Source: Bettongia penicillata ogilbyi
Lineage: Eukaryota > Chordata > Mammalia > Diprotodontia > Potoroidae
NCBI GenBank assembly: GCA_023548195.1
Contig: JAJHZJ010000419.1
Coordinates: 3,612,273 to 3,676,272, forward strand
Reading direction: 5' to 3'
Length of the DNA: 64,000 bases
The translations under genes were made by a program, and so were the position numbers. This document shows, in pieces, positions 23,674 through 34,553 of this stretch. The notes beneath the pieces were generated by a model. It made no database searches. It was not told where the DNA came from and saw only the letters and a program-made list of their open reading frames with translations. The stretch's first letter is position 1. The number at the start of each line of letters is the position of its first letter.

Positions 23674-24424
23674 TTCATTGACCAGTTGTTTTCTGTACAT
23701 GAGCATTAATACCAAGTAAAGGATTGACAACTTAAGGTTATAAGGAAAGCATAAAGGAATGAAGAATGTTTATCTTACATGAAAAAAATATTCTAATAGT
23801 GGTTTTCATGTGAATGAAGAACTATAATGCAAAGGAAAGTGATTAACTGTTCTGCAGCCTCCATCCCAGGAGAGAACAGACTGAAATGGTTAAAGGAAAA
23901 ACATACTCAGGCAGTGAGGGATGAAATGGATTGATAAGGGACATTGGGGATGTCTTTAACTATCGTTCATTAAAAACAGTATGTTTTTATTCATCTTGTG
24001 AGACATGTCTAGGTGTGATTCATAAGGTAGGATTTGTAAAAAATGAATGCTCATTTCAACTTGTTATTGTTAGAGAAGTCAAGAGGGCATAAGGGATTCT
24101 GGCAAAGCATCCATCCATGACTCCCTAAGTATACTAATTTCCATTTAAAAATTTGATACCTATGAAAAGATAGTAATATTTGTTTATTTAAAGACTTAAA
24201 GGGAGTCTCCTACCACCGTGTATCAGCTAGGTAGGCCCTTGGTGGAAAAGTTATATAATGACATGGACAGGAGCCACATGGGATGAGCAGTCGTAGACCC
24301 ACAGTGTTGGAAGGAGTGGCAGCATCTGAAAGACCACACTCATTCCTCAAATTTTCTGTCAGCACAGAGCTGATGAAACCCCTTTCTTTTAGGATTGAGA
24401 GAACTCTATGAAGGTAATAGATTT

Positions 24425-24615
24425 TTTATAATCAATAGAACCGTAGATTTAGAGCTAGAAAGGACCTTGGAAGTTATGTCTGACCACCACATTTATAGAT
24501 GAGGAAATGGAGGTAGAGAGTGATTCATTTGCTAACCAAAGCAGCTTACCTGAAGCAGGATATGAATCCAGAACTTCCTGACCCTAAGTTCAATTCAGTA
24601 CCCGCTATGCCATAT
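24425..24615 (-). repeat. MIR3-class SINE
   Basis: CCGTAGATTTAGAGCTAGAA, AGATGAGGAAATGGAGGTAG and ATCCAGAACTTCCTGACCC in antisense order. Confidence 0.8.
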
Positions 24616-24639
24616 TGCTATTTATTTTAGACTATGTCC

Positions 24640-24965
24640 TTTTTAAAATTTATTTTCAAGTGTTGGAAGCTACTTTCCTAACACTACCTACTTTGTCTGA
24701 CTCATAGAATGTTTTTACATGAAACTGGCATTTCCTTCTCTGTAACGCCCACACAATGATCCCAATTCTTCCCTCTCTGGCCAAGTAAATTAAGTCTAAT
24801 CTTTTTTCCCCCCATGATAGCCTTCTAAATATTTGGTGATTGCTGTCATACTCCATCTCCCTCCCTTCCCCCCCGTCAGGTTCTGTCCTGTTAGTTAAAT
24901 ATCCCCAGTTCCTTCATCATCTCCTTAATATAGTCTGGTTTTAATTATTTTCTCCCAGCCTTAGC
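24640..24965 (-). repeat. CR1/L3 LINE 3' end
   Basis: TTCCCTCTCTGGCCAAGTAA, GATAGCCTTCTAAATATTTG, TATCCCCAGTTCCTTCATC and ATATAGTCTGG in antisense CR1/L3 order. Confidence 0.7.
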
Positions 24966-25092
24966 TCTGTCCCCCTTGGGGAGCACCGAACATTACAGGT
25001 TGAGGCAGGTAATTTCAGAATTGTAGAAGAAAACAGTTCCCAAAGCCGTCACTTGTTCATGAAAGTCACATGTTGCCTTGAGTTTTCCCTGG

Positions 25093-25310
25093 GAATCCAG
25101 AGGCAGTGTGAACAGATAGTTAGAGAAGGATCCTTGGAGCCGGAAAGACCTGAGTTCTAGTCAGCTCTAACACTGACTGAATGACACTGGGACATAGGCA
25201 AGGCTCTGAGCTTATGGGTCTCAGAGAAAGTGCTCAAGGATTCTGGCAGGACTTCCTTACCTAAGAGTTTCTCATACCAATGAAATCAGCAAGTCCAATC
25301 CCTAATTCAC
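25093..25310 (+). repeat. tRNA-type SINE with ACCAATGAAATCA-type tail
   Basis: CGGAAAGACCTGAGTTCTAG and a degenerate middle lead to TTTCTCATACCAATGAAATC AGCAAGTCC. Related tails occur near 12840-12890 and 51590-51660. Confidence 0.55.
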
Positions 25311-25659
25311 GGGTTCCTGAAAATATGTAAAAAAGAAAAAATAAATCTTCGAAAGGCTGCAGATAATCTCATATGAGAGTTCTTATTCCATCTTTGACGA
25401 TGGATTTCTTGTACTTTGCCTCTATTGTCAACATGCCCCCTGCACCTCCCCACTCCAAACTCTTCACCCCACATCTATTGCCTAATTTTCAGTTAGAAGT
25501 TTAGAATCTTGTTTAATGCCCTACTGGTTGTTTTTCTTATTTTCTTTTACCAGGGTCCTGTGCTAGGATAGTTTCATGCCATGATAAAGCCAGTAAATTT
25601 TTTATGCACTGGTTGATTTCCACACACAAATTACCATAATAAAAGGCAGAACAGGGCAG

Positions 25660-26412
25660 AACAAAATGCACTTCCAGTTAAGCCCAGAAGGCTTCATGAA
25701 GAGGGTGGAATTTGACCCAGACCAGATAAGATTTGACTGGATAGTGGGGATTAACAATAGCTGTGGAGAAAGGCATTCAGGACAGAAAGAATCACAAATG
25801 CATAAGATGTGGGGTTTTTTGGTTTGTTTCTATTGAGATTGTCTCCCCCTCTCCCAAGTTTAGCAGAATAGTTGCCACTACCAGGCCCAGTCTCACTTGA
25901 TCAAAACAGAGGCTTTGACTTGCTCCATTTCTGATGTGGGCTAGCCTACCCTCTTCTGGCAGCCTGGTAGGGTCCACCATTGATGCCAGACTTCAGGCCG
26001 TTACCTTCATATACTTCAGGTCACTGCAGCTGAGAACTCTTGAACTCAAGAGATTCACCAGCTTGCCTTCCCTCATAGCAGGAAACATAGGTATGGGCAA
26101 CCACACCTCAATGAAAGATCTATTTTGGAAAGGGAATGATACAATTTGGCTGGGACACATAGCATATATTTAAAAGAATAATGTAGGTAAAACATAAGAA
26201 GTAGCTTGGAATTAGAAATGAAAATCTTTGAATGTCAGGTTACTAATGAATTTATATTTTATTTCATATTCAGTGGAAGGTCATTGAAGATTTTTGAGCA
26301 GAGGAGTACCGATATAGTTATCTCTATGCCTTAGGAAGATTGCTGGCATATGATATTCTGGATAGATTTCGCAAAGATAAAACTGGCTCTGGGGAGACAA
26401 AAAGCCCCAGTG
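25660..26412 (-). mobile_element. L2 LINE 3' region, antisense, split by the 7SL pseudogene
   Basis: The left part (AGGCTTCATGAAGAGGGTGG, GAAAGGCATTCAGGACAG) and the right part (ACAATTTGGCTGGGACACAT, TTTTTGAGCAGAGGAGTACC, AGGAAGATTGCTGGCAT) occur in the order of the reverse complement of the L2 3' region. Confidence 0.7.
25832..26109 (-). pseudogene. 7SL (SRP) RNA retropseudogene, nearly full length
   Basis: Read on the minus strand this follows 7SL RNA, the scaffold RNA of the signal recognition particle, over about 278 of roughly 300 bases. On the + strand the collinear landmarks, in reverse-complement order, are GACTTGCTCCATTTCTGATG, GGCAGCCTGGTAGGGTCCACC (first 20 bases counted), ACCATTGATGCCAGACTT, GAACTCTTGAACTCAAG and a 5' end around GGCAACCACACCTC. 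It carries many substitutions and small gaps and lacks the GC-rich 5' start of a functional copy. A degenerate T-run at 25815-25829 fits a decayed poly(A) tail at its 3' end. It sits inside an antisense L2 whose sequence resumes on the other side, the behaviour of a LINE-mobilised retrocopy. Similar flanks (AATGCATAAGAT and AATGAAAGAT) may be a decayed target-site duplication. Almost certainly non-functional. Confidence 0.85.
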
Positions 26413-27104
26413 AGTATAAGTCATGATTTCATCTGAAACCAAACTTTAATATTGGGCCTTAGGTAAGCATAAGAATAAATTCTTTGCTTTGTGTGCCTCT
26501 GAAGGGTTATCATAAGTTTTCCCCAATACAAACAATTTCCAAGGTTTGTTTGTGGTAATTTTCATTCCCACCTAATGTTTTCTTAACACAAAACAGAAAG
26601 AACTTTGATAATGTAAATGCCTTTCTTCCCCTGTCTGTAGACCTGGGCTCTCAAATGATTTCACATATACCATTTCTATTATAAAATACAAACTTCTCCA
26701 TATACCAATTTAATGAAACCTATGAAAACTGGTGTGAAATAGTCAAGGTACATGCTCTTCTTACTGACTTGGGCATCTAATAAAGAAAACACTTAAATCA
26801 TGGTGCTTAAAATGAGTGGAATAGTGACCAAACCACTTATGGATTTCATAGCCCTGCTTTAAACAAAATAAAGAGCGAGAGCTTGAGATCAGAAAATGAA
26901 ATTTGTTACTAGGAAACAAGGAAGAAGGATGATTCATGGCTATTCTTGGTAATCTTAGCAGTAGGATCACATCACTCTTAGGTGTGAAAGGTGATTGTGC
27001 TTAGCATTTTCTGACTTATCTTGGGTTGATATATCATTTGAGAGAGTTGCTTTAGAATAATGTTCTATCTTTTATGCAGGTAGCAGTATCTTTCTGTTCA
27101 CTTT

Positions 27105-27250
27105 GGGCAGCTAGGTGGCATGGCAGGTGGAGTCAGGAAAACCTGAGTTCAAACACACACTCAGTAGCCATGTGACTCTCAGCAGGTCACTTATCTGTCT
27201 GTGTCAGTTTCCTCAACTGTAAAATGGGGACAATAATAGTACTTGCTTCC
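27105..27250 (+). repeat. tRNA/MIR-type SINE
   Basis: GGGCAGCTAGGTGGCATGGC head, AGGAAAACCTGAGTTCAAAC, CCTCAACTGTAAAATGGGGA and CAATAATAGTACTTGC. Confidence 0.8.
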
Positions 27251-27439
27251 TATCTTTTTCTTCTCTAGATTTGAAGACATAATGGTTCTGAAAATATCTT
27301 TCCTTTGTATTTAAAGCTGTCACTCCCAATCCTTAATTGTTAGCAAAACGTTTGCACAGACCTGAAAAATCTGGCCCACACACAGTTCTTCCAAGATACT
27401 ATACATACGTAAAGACTGATGGAAATTTATATCTAGACC

Positions 27440-27603
27440 ACAGAATTTAGAGCTAGTGGTGACCTCAGCAAGTATTTACTCCAAACTCTTCATTTTGCAG
27501 TGTGTAAATAGCATCCTATGGAGGTCAAATGACTTGTCCAAGGTCATGCTTATAAGAAGTAGAGTTCAAGTCCTCTGACCTTTGATCCAGTGTTGTTTCT
27601 ACT
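27440..27603 (-). repeat. MIR3-class SINE
   Basis: ACAGAATTTAGAGCTAGTGG, AATGACTTGTCCAAGGTCAT and CAAGTCCTCTGACCTTTG in antisense order. Confidence 0.75.
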
Positions 27604-27604
27604 C

Positions 27605-27815
27605 TATAACTTTTGTCCAACTGTAGTCCAAGAATACTCTAGTCTATCTTTTGTTTGTGTCATGGAGACTATGGACTTCTCAAAATAAGGTTTTTAAATA
27701 CATAAAATAAGATACGTAGGATTATAATGAAAATTACTTATATTGAAATGAAGTGTCAGAATATTGAAAATGATTATAAGCAGTTATTTAAAAATCCTTG
27801 TTCTAGTAGATAATT
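27605..27815 (+). repeat. hAT (Charlie-like) non-autonomous element
   Basis: GTGTCATGGAGACTATGGAC, AGGTTTTTAAATACATAAAA and ACGTAGGATTATAATG are the same family as 16145-16345. The ends are eroded. Confidence 0.6.
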
Positions 27816-28992
27816 TCCTGTGCCTGAGTCTTCAAAGGTCAGGTTAAACAAGTAGAGGAAGATGGTAGAGGTCCTTCTAGTTCAACCTGAGAGAGAACCA
27901 TTGAAGCCTTTTGAGAGACGTATATTGACCAGTGATCAATTTGTACCTCTTGAATTGTGCTCATCTCTTGGTTGACTAAGAAGCAAGTTTCTTGGGGAAA
28001 AGTGGCATTGAAGAATGGGCCTTAATGCATTGACAGAGTCCATTGCTATGAAAAGGAAAGTATTTAGCCTCTACATCATCAGTCAATTTTTTCATTAAAT
28101 GCACCAGTCAGCATTAGCTTCAACTGGACTTTATTATTTAGTTTATCATTTGATTTGGATTGTTGGCTAAAGCTTATCTCTCCCTGTACTTTATAATTAA
28201 TTTGCTTATAATTCAGGACTCAGGAAGGCTCCCACAGATACTAAGATGCTCAGTGTTTCCTTCAGCAAACCATAGTTTTTATTGATGTTATATTACTAAA
28301 GGAACTAAGAGAAAAAAACACTTCAGTAGGAGAAATTTATGTACTATTTATATGCATGCACAAAAACATATATTTGCACTGTTAAAAAGTATTCAGTTAT
28401 ATCAGTTTTAGTATAGTTATTCATCAGCTACTATCACCTTGTTTTAGGATAACAATATGGTCTTTCTGTACAAAGATAAATCTACCTGATAATAGGTCAT
28501 TTTACAGTTGGAATAGTTTTTGCTGGGAAAATATTAATAGTAACTTTTTCATCAGGGATGTAGGTCTCATGAGAATCACAACTATGCTGCAATAAAAGTA
28601 ATATGTATTTTATTATGAGAGTAGTACTATAGTTTACATATTTATTATAGTTTCATTTTCTATTCAGTAGTAGGTAAAAAGCTATCATTTTAAAATTTAT
28701 TATTTCTAGCTGTAACATTACTGTAAAAGAAGAGTCAGTAAACCCATTGGCTAAAATAAATTTTAGAGAATTAACATGATGAAAAGTTTTGACTTGGTAA
28801 ATTTAACTGTATTTCAATGGATTACCATTTCAGATTTAATTCTTTCTGCATAGTGAAATGCAAATTTGGTGACAGATAAGACCAAGCCTCTGTAATGTTG
28901 TAGAAATTACATTTTCTAAAATACTTTTCCCATAATTAAGTATATGATCTGCACATTATTCCCTCAGTATAGGTTCATATTTTTATTCTTGA

Positions 28993-29185
28993 TAAGAGGC
29001 AGAGTAGCATGGTAGATAAAGGCCATCTATGAGGTCAGGAAGATCTCTTTTCAAGCTCTGCCTCTGACTCATATTTAGAATGTCACCCTTGGTAAATCAT
29101 TTATCCTCCTGGTGACCTCAGGTTGCTTTCTCTAAGATATTTTGTTGTAGAAAACTACTGTGATCTTCATTTCTTTTTTTTTTTT
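28993..29185 (+). repeat. tRNA/MIR-type SINE ending in a T-run
   Basis: AGGCAGAGTAGCATGGTAGA, GAGGTCAGGAAGATCTC and CCTCTGACTC, then a run of about 13 T. Confidence 0.6.
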
Positions 29186-29393
29186 AACCACAGAAACTCT
29201 TGAGGACCATTTATTGATCGGTAGAGAAATTGCAATTGTGCTGGTGGAGGGAGGCATCCTTAACTATGTAGTACTTTGGAGAGAGGTCAAGTAGGCTGCT
29301 GCAGTACTTCCCAGGTAAACCCCAAGCAGATTAAGATGTCATTGGGAAGTATTTAACAAAATAAATAAAAATATAGTAAAAATAGATATTACT

Positions 29394-29416
29394 TTTTTTT
29401 TTTTTAAAAAAAAAAG
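29394..29416. repeat. T-run/A-run junction
   Basis: About 13 T are followed by about 10 A, a self-complementary homopolymer pair. Confidence 0.9.
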
Positions 29417-29486
29417 GCAATATGTAGCCCATAAGGAATCCTTATGTGCAGATTAGTGTCCTCCATTTCTAATTGAGTTTGACTGT

Positions 29487-29650
29487 GCCAGTATAGTGGA
29501 TAGGATCCTGGGCCTGAAATTAAGAAGGCCTGAATGGAAATCCTACCTCAGACACTTACTAGTTGTGTGACCTTGTCTGGGTAATATGAAAGGGCTGGAC
29601 TTCTGACCTCTTAGGTTCTTTCTGCCTCTATCTCTATGATCCTGTGAACC
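29487..29650 (+). repeat. MIR3-class SINE
   Basis: AGTATAGTGGATAGGATCCT, CAGACACTTACTAGTTGTGT and TATCTCTATGATCCTGTGA. Confidence 0.8.
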
Positions 29651-30824
29651 TAACGGGAAACTTCTGCTAGCAAGGATTCTTCAGTTCCATCTCGTTAAGT
29701 CACAGACCCAAATAGGCAAAGATACAGACAAGAACATAGGCTTTATGTCATAGTTATCTTTGTTTCTTTGGTAGGGGGAATGCTGTGTGCCTATTAGATG
29801 CATTTGTTATTTTTTTTAAAAAATGAATTGTATACATATTTCATAAGCCACACCCATTAATTCATTTTATTATTATTAAGAGAACATATTTTGATGAACA
29901 TCCATTTTGCATGTTTAAACAATATAGTCCTTTGCAGAAATCCTTCTCCAAGGCCTTATCACAGTGTGGAGGTGCCTCTAAGATCTCCTCTAGGGTTTTC
30001 TAGCAAAGCTTGACCTCTGGAAGATGTAATCAAGCTAGATAGACTTCATGACCCTGACTGCCTCCTGTCCAAGCACCAGACTTACTATAAAAGGAAAGAC
30101 TCCACCAATAAGTTGACTGCTTAGTGGTACATTATTTGGCCATAAAAACTCATAAAACAAAGAAAAATATAAGATTCCCTCCAGTATTGTAGTTTGATCC
30201 TTGCTTTTGTAATGCTTTTTCCTCAGTGGTGAAAAAAGGGGTCCTTTATAGTATTTATACATTACTAAGTATCACAGGGTTTCTGTTCTATAAATATTAA
30301 ATATTGATACTCTCATTGTCTAGCATATGTACAATGGTCGTTGAATCGATATGTTATTCAAGGAACTGAACAGTCACAATATAAACATTCTTGCTATAAA
30401 TAAATGCAGAATACAGAATGAGATTTCAGCCAAATGAAAGGCTGGTTTGAGAGGCAAATAAAGGAATCATCCCACTTGGGCTCATCATGTTCCCCAAAGC
30501 AAAAAGAAACATCATTTGATGGGGTGTTCTCTCATCTTGTCTTCTGAGCAAAGGCAAAGAGTACCATGAAAATACTGATGCCAACATCTATTACCGAGGA
30601 TGGAAAGATGGGCAAATTTTATTAAGAACTTGTCAAGATAAATCAGCATTTATATATGATACTCTTTTACTTGAATGCAATCCTGGCCAAAGGGAAGGAT
30701 CATGAAAAAGCTTTCAGAGAATAATGTTTGAAACTAAGAAATGAATTTGATCAAGGGCTTTCTCCAGCCCATATACCATGAATGTTCTCCTCCAAGAGAG
30801 AGATGGAAGGTATATAGATCAGCA

Positions 30825-30975
30825 ATCATAGAGTCATAGAATGATTATCTCATCCAAATATTTTGTTTTTATATATGAGGAAAATGAGACTCAGAAAGAA
30901 AAAGTAAGTTACACATGTAAGTATCAGAGCTGAGATTCAGGAATTATGGTACCAAACTAAGTGCTGTTTCTATTA
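30825..30975 (-). repeat. MIR3-class SINE
   Basis: ATAGAGTCATAGAATGATTA, ATGAGGAAAATGAGACTCAG and GAGCTGAGATTCAGGAATTA in antisense order. Confidence 0.65.
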
Positions 30976-33244
30976 CTGAACATGGTGAGGGCTAACTAGG
31001 ATCATGATGCTGATTAAAAAAAGTTAAAATTGACTACTGTTAGTGGTCAGGAAGTTACTGGATCCTTTTGTTAATATGGAGGGTCCAAGGATTCTTCTGC
31101 TCCGTACTTTAAGTACTAAAATGACATATCCTGACACATTTATCAGGTGAGAACAAGCCTCAAGCAATCAAACATTGTAGATTAGGTATAAACAGTTTAG
31201 GTGGCCTGGAGTACTGTTGACAGGAAGTGTTCAGATTGTATGAAGAAACTTGGTCACCCCTGGGCATCTCCTCTAAAACAGAAGACAAGTTCAGAACCCA
31301 AGTTATCATAATGTTTGACATAAGAGATTTCTAGTATCTGGAACCAAAGAATGTGGGGTATCTGTGGTTGAAATGAAAATTACCAGCAGCCCTGGAGTAA
31401 GCCAAAGAAAAGGAAAAGAGGAAGTAGGACTCAGCTATGGTAGAGAAAAAGATATTGAGGAGATCTATTTGCCCCATTAGCATCTCAGAGCAGAAGGCTA
31501 GGGTTGATACCACCTGCTTTATCTACCTCCTCTAGTTCTGAAGTTAGAAGAAAGGGTTTGCTTTGTAAAAAAACTTCCTCTCTCAGTGCTGATTTTTCAG
31601 ATACTGTGACATACTATGTGGCTTCTTTACCCAGTTGTTTCTTAGTAATCCCTAATTAACCTTTTGCCTCAACTACAAAAAGGCCAGAGGTTAATTAGAG
31701 ATAGACATAAATATAAATTTATAGCAGAGAACCAAACGTCTGTTTAACTGTTAGGAATTTTTCTAACTGGGGGCTCTGAGTGACTGATTATACTACTAAT
31801 CTTTGATCTAATATAATCTTCCTAAAGAATCAAAGGAGGGAATTGGCTTGACCTATGGGTTCAGGATATATTGTCTCTCCTTTTAAAACAAGCTCATTAT
31901 CATAAGTGTTTCACTTAAACAGAAGACTTTTTCAATCAACCACATGAATTCTGTCTTACTGTCAACTACTTAGGGCAAAGGCCAAAATCATCTCCAAACC
32001 AGAGAAAGGTGAAAAGATGAGAAGGCAATGAAAGTACTTAAAATAACTCCAAACTGACCTTTTCGGAAAAGAAGTTGGCACTGAAAACTGTGAATGAAGA
32101 GAAAGCTGGCTGATTATCACTGTTTTCCTACAGGAGTTTAAAGCAATGTAAAACATTAAAATTCCTTCCATATTCCTATCCTGTTTATAAATTTTAAATT
32201 TCAAATATTGCTATGCATGTTATGCATGGATATAATTCATCAGATTTTTTTCTTAGCTAATAATGAGAAAAGATGATTTCCCCCATGAATTTTTAACTTA
32301 CTGTTGACTCTGCTTACAGTAGATTCTATTTAAATAATTAAGCACATTAAGGATCTATGATGGGATTACTATGGTTAGCCTTCCTCTTCCAAGCAGAATA
32401 GACCCCTACTACTTCTCTATACCTTAATAGATGGTTTTTGAGTCCCATTCCCCCACAAATGAATAAATGAACCACCATCTGATGGCCATATCTTCTGGTT
32501 ATAGTTTGGAATTTCTATGAACCTAGCTAGGTTGGTCTTAACACTGAGGACTAATTGACACTTGAAGACATTCCCGTTCAGTAGGGCTTGCCAGAGCTTA
32601 TAATTACTGGCAACATTAAGATCAATTCCATATTTCAATGAGCCATTATGTACAACTCTAGAGGAAAATTTTAAATTAGTTTGTCATTTTTATTCCATTT
32701 CTAACTGATGATTTTTTTTTCTGTGTGGCAAAAACCTTAAAATATGGCCTTGTATGTATTCATTATATTCAATTGGTTTGGCTCGTTTCTCCATCTTAAG
32801 GACTTCTAGAGAACTATTTAATAACAGAATGACCAGTTCTCCACTAGCTCCCCTGGTTACACAGCACTTGGGAGTCCATTGATGTATAACCATAATTGAT
32901 TTTCCCTCTTTTTCTGTGTGGTTGTGGTTATGTCTTTTCTCTCGATTATAATTATGAATCACATAAGGACAGGACATAATTTTTTCTTGCTTTATATAAA
33001 TTCTATTTCTACCATAGTCTAATGCTATTTACGCAGTAGGTGTTCAGCAGATATAATTTATGGACTCTCTCGCCTTGCTCTCCTTTTATGTTGATTATGG
33101 GTTTTGAGCATTTGTAATTAGAGGATAATATAGAAAATACGTTGTAGAAAGAATTTATATGCTCTAGAAGGAAAAACTTGAAGATGTATTGAAAAATGGG
33201 ATTCCTTATGATTAAGAAATACTGAAATTTAGTGTTAGACACAA

Positions 33245-33420
33245 AAGATCCTATAGAGTTCAAACACACCTTACAGGTCATTTAGTTCAACCTTCTCATT
33301 CTATAGATGAGGAACCAGGCCCAGAGAGGTAAAGAATCTTGCACAAGGCTACCTGGCTAGGCAGTGGCAGGACCAGAATTCAAAACCAGATTTTCTGATA
33401 CAAATCCAGTTCTGTCTTAG
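33245..33420 (-). repeat. MIR3-class SINE
   Basis: TACAGGTCATTTAGTTCAAC, GAGGAACCAGGCCCAGAGAG and GGCAGTGGCAGGACCAGAAT in antisense order. Confidence 0.85.
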
Positions 33421-33539
33421 GGGGAAATTGAAGTTCATTGAGTTTTTGCTTCCTGACAAAAGTAATACATATTCTTAGTTTGAAATCTTTTGCATTCTTC
33501 ACTCATCGATCAATTCAGTGAACAGAGAAGCTTTAATAG

Positions 33540-33563
33540 CTTCAAGCTTTTAAAAGCTTGAAG
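33540..33563. other. Perfect 24-bp palindrome
   Basis: Two 12-base arms meet with no spacer. The left arm is CTTCAAGCTTTT and the right arm is its exact reverse complement. The next base pair outside does not match. It lies just outside a MIR3 copy and has no gene context. Confidence 0.95.
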
Positions 33564-33719
33564 ACTTCTAAGACATCTTGTATAAAGTACCTACTACATG
33601 TCAGTCATTGTGTTAATATTTGAGCACTGTGGTTTTCATTGTCTCAGAGAGACAGATTTTGTTGGTATCAAGGCTTAGGGAGAGTACATGCTCAGGAAAT
33701 GAAGAAAACACTGCTATGT

Positions 33720-33860
33720 GTGTATTCATATACAATAAACACAATATATATATCATCACATATTGTGATATAATAAATATATTAAAATATTATTTATATT
33801 GCATTACATGAATAAGAATAAGGTAATAAAGGTAATAAAGAATAAGAAGAAAGGTAATTG
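33720..33860. repeat. AT-rich simple sequence
   Basis: ATATATATATCATCACATAT and TAATAAATATATTAAAATAT are followed by AATAAGGTAATAAAGGTAAT. Confidence 0.75.
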
Positions 33861-33997
33861 AGCTCATTTTGTTAGCTGTATGGATTATTTAAAAATCTCC
33901 CTTTTGCTTCATCCTTATCATTGGGGCTTCTATCTTAGTAACTCCTTTACCTAAGAATCTCAATTTTCCTACCAGCATCATCTCATTCATGAAGAGA

Positions 33998-34228
33998 AAT
34001 GGTGAAAAGGGAATGGAGTGGTTGGGAGGAGCAGAGATCTGGGGTCCTGGACCCATTTCTACCATTGACTAGCCTGCAGTGTGCCCTTAGTTATAATGTT
34101 TCTGGGGCTCAATGTCTTTATTTATTAACAAAAAATAATCCATTTCTCTCCCTCCTTCCCCCCACTTTTTGCCAAGGAGTTAAGATGGTATAGCACTTTG
34201 TAAAAAAAAAAAAGTGTTATGTAAATGA
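33998..34228 (+). repeat. MIR-class SINE
   Basis: GGTCCTGGACCCATTTCTAC, CATTGACTAGCCTGCAGTGT and ATAGCACTTTGTAAAA, then AAGTGTTATGTAAATG. Confidence 0.65.
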
Positions 34229-34264
34229 GAGAAAGCCAAGAGAGGCAAATGAGTGAGGAGCAAG

Positions 34265-34377
34265 TGCTTTTGTTGTGGAGTCCTTCTGATCATGTCCAAC
34301 TCTCTGTGACCCCATTTAGGGGTTTTCTTGGCAAAGGTACTGAAGTGGTTTTCCATTTCCTTCTCCAGTTGAGGGAG
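34265..34377 (-). repeat. RTE/BovB-type SINE tail, truncated
   Basis: CTGATCATGTCCAACTCTCT, GGGGTTTTCTTGGCAAAGGT and CCATTTCCTTCTCCAGTTGA. It stops at the left end of a hAT element. Confidence 0.75.
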
Positions 34378-34553
34378 CAGTGTTGTCAGACCCAAATGGA
34401 AACATCCCTGCAGGTAACATCTTGACTTAAAAAAACCACAAATTAGCAATTATCCATAGTATGTTGTATTTTTATTTATTTTTTTAGACATTTCTCAATT
34501 ACATTTTAATCTGGTTTGGTGTTAAACATCTGGGTCATGAGTTTGAGACCTCA
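34378..34553. mobile_element. hAT-type MITE (about 175 bp)
   Basis: The left terminus CAGTGTTGTCAGAC and right terminus GTTTGAGACCTCA are imperfect inverses. The interior has ATGTTGTATTTTTATTTATT and CAATTACATTTTAATCTGGT, matching a widespread CAGTGGTGTCAAAC-terminated mammalian/marsupial family. Confidence 0.7.
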
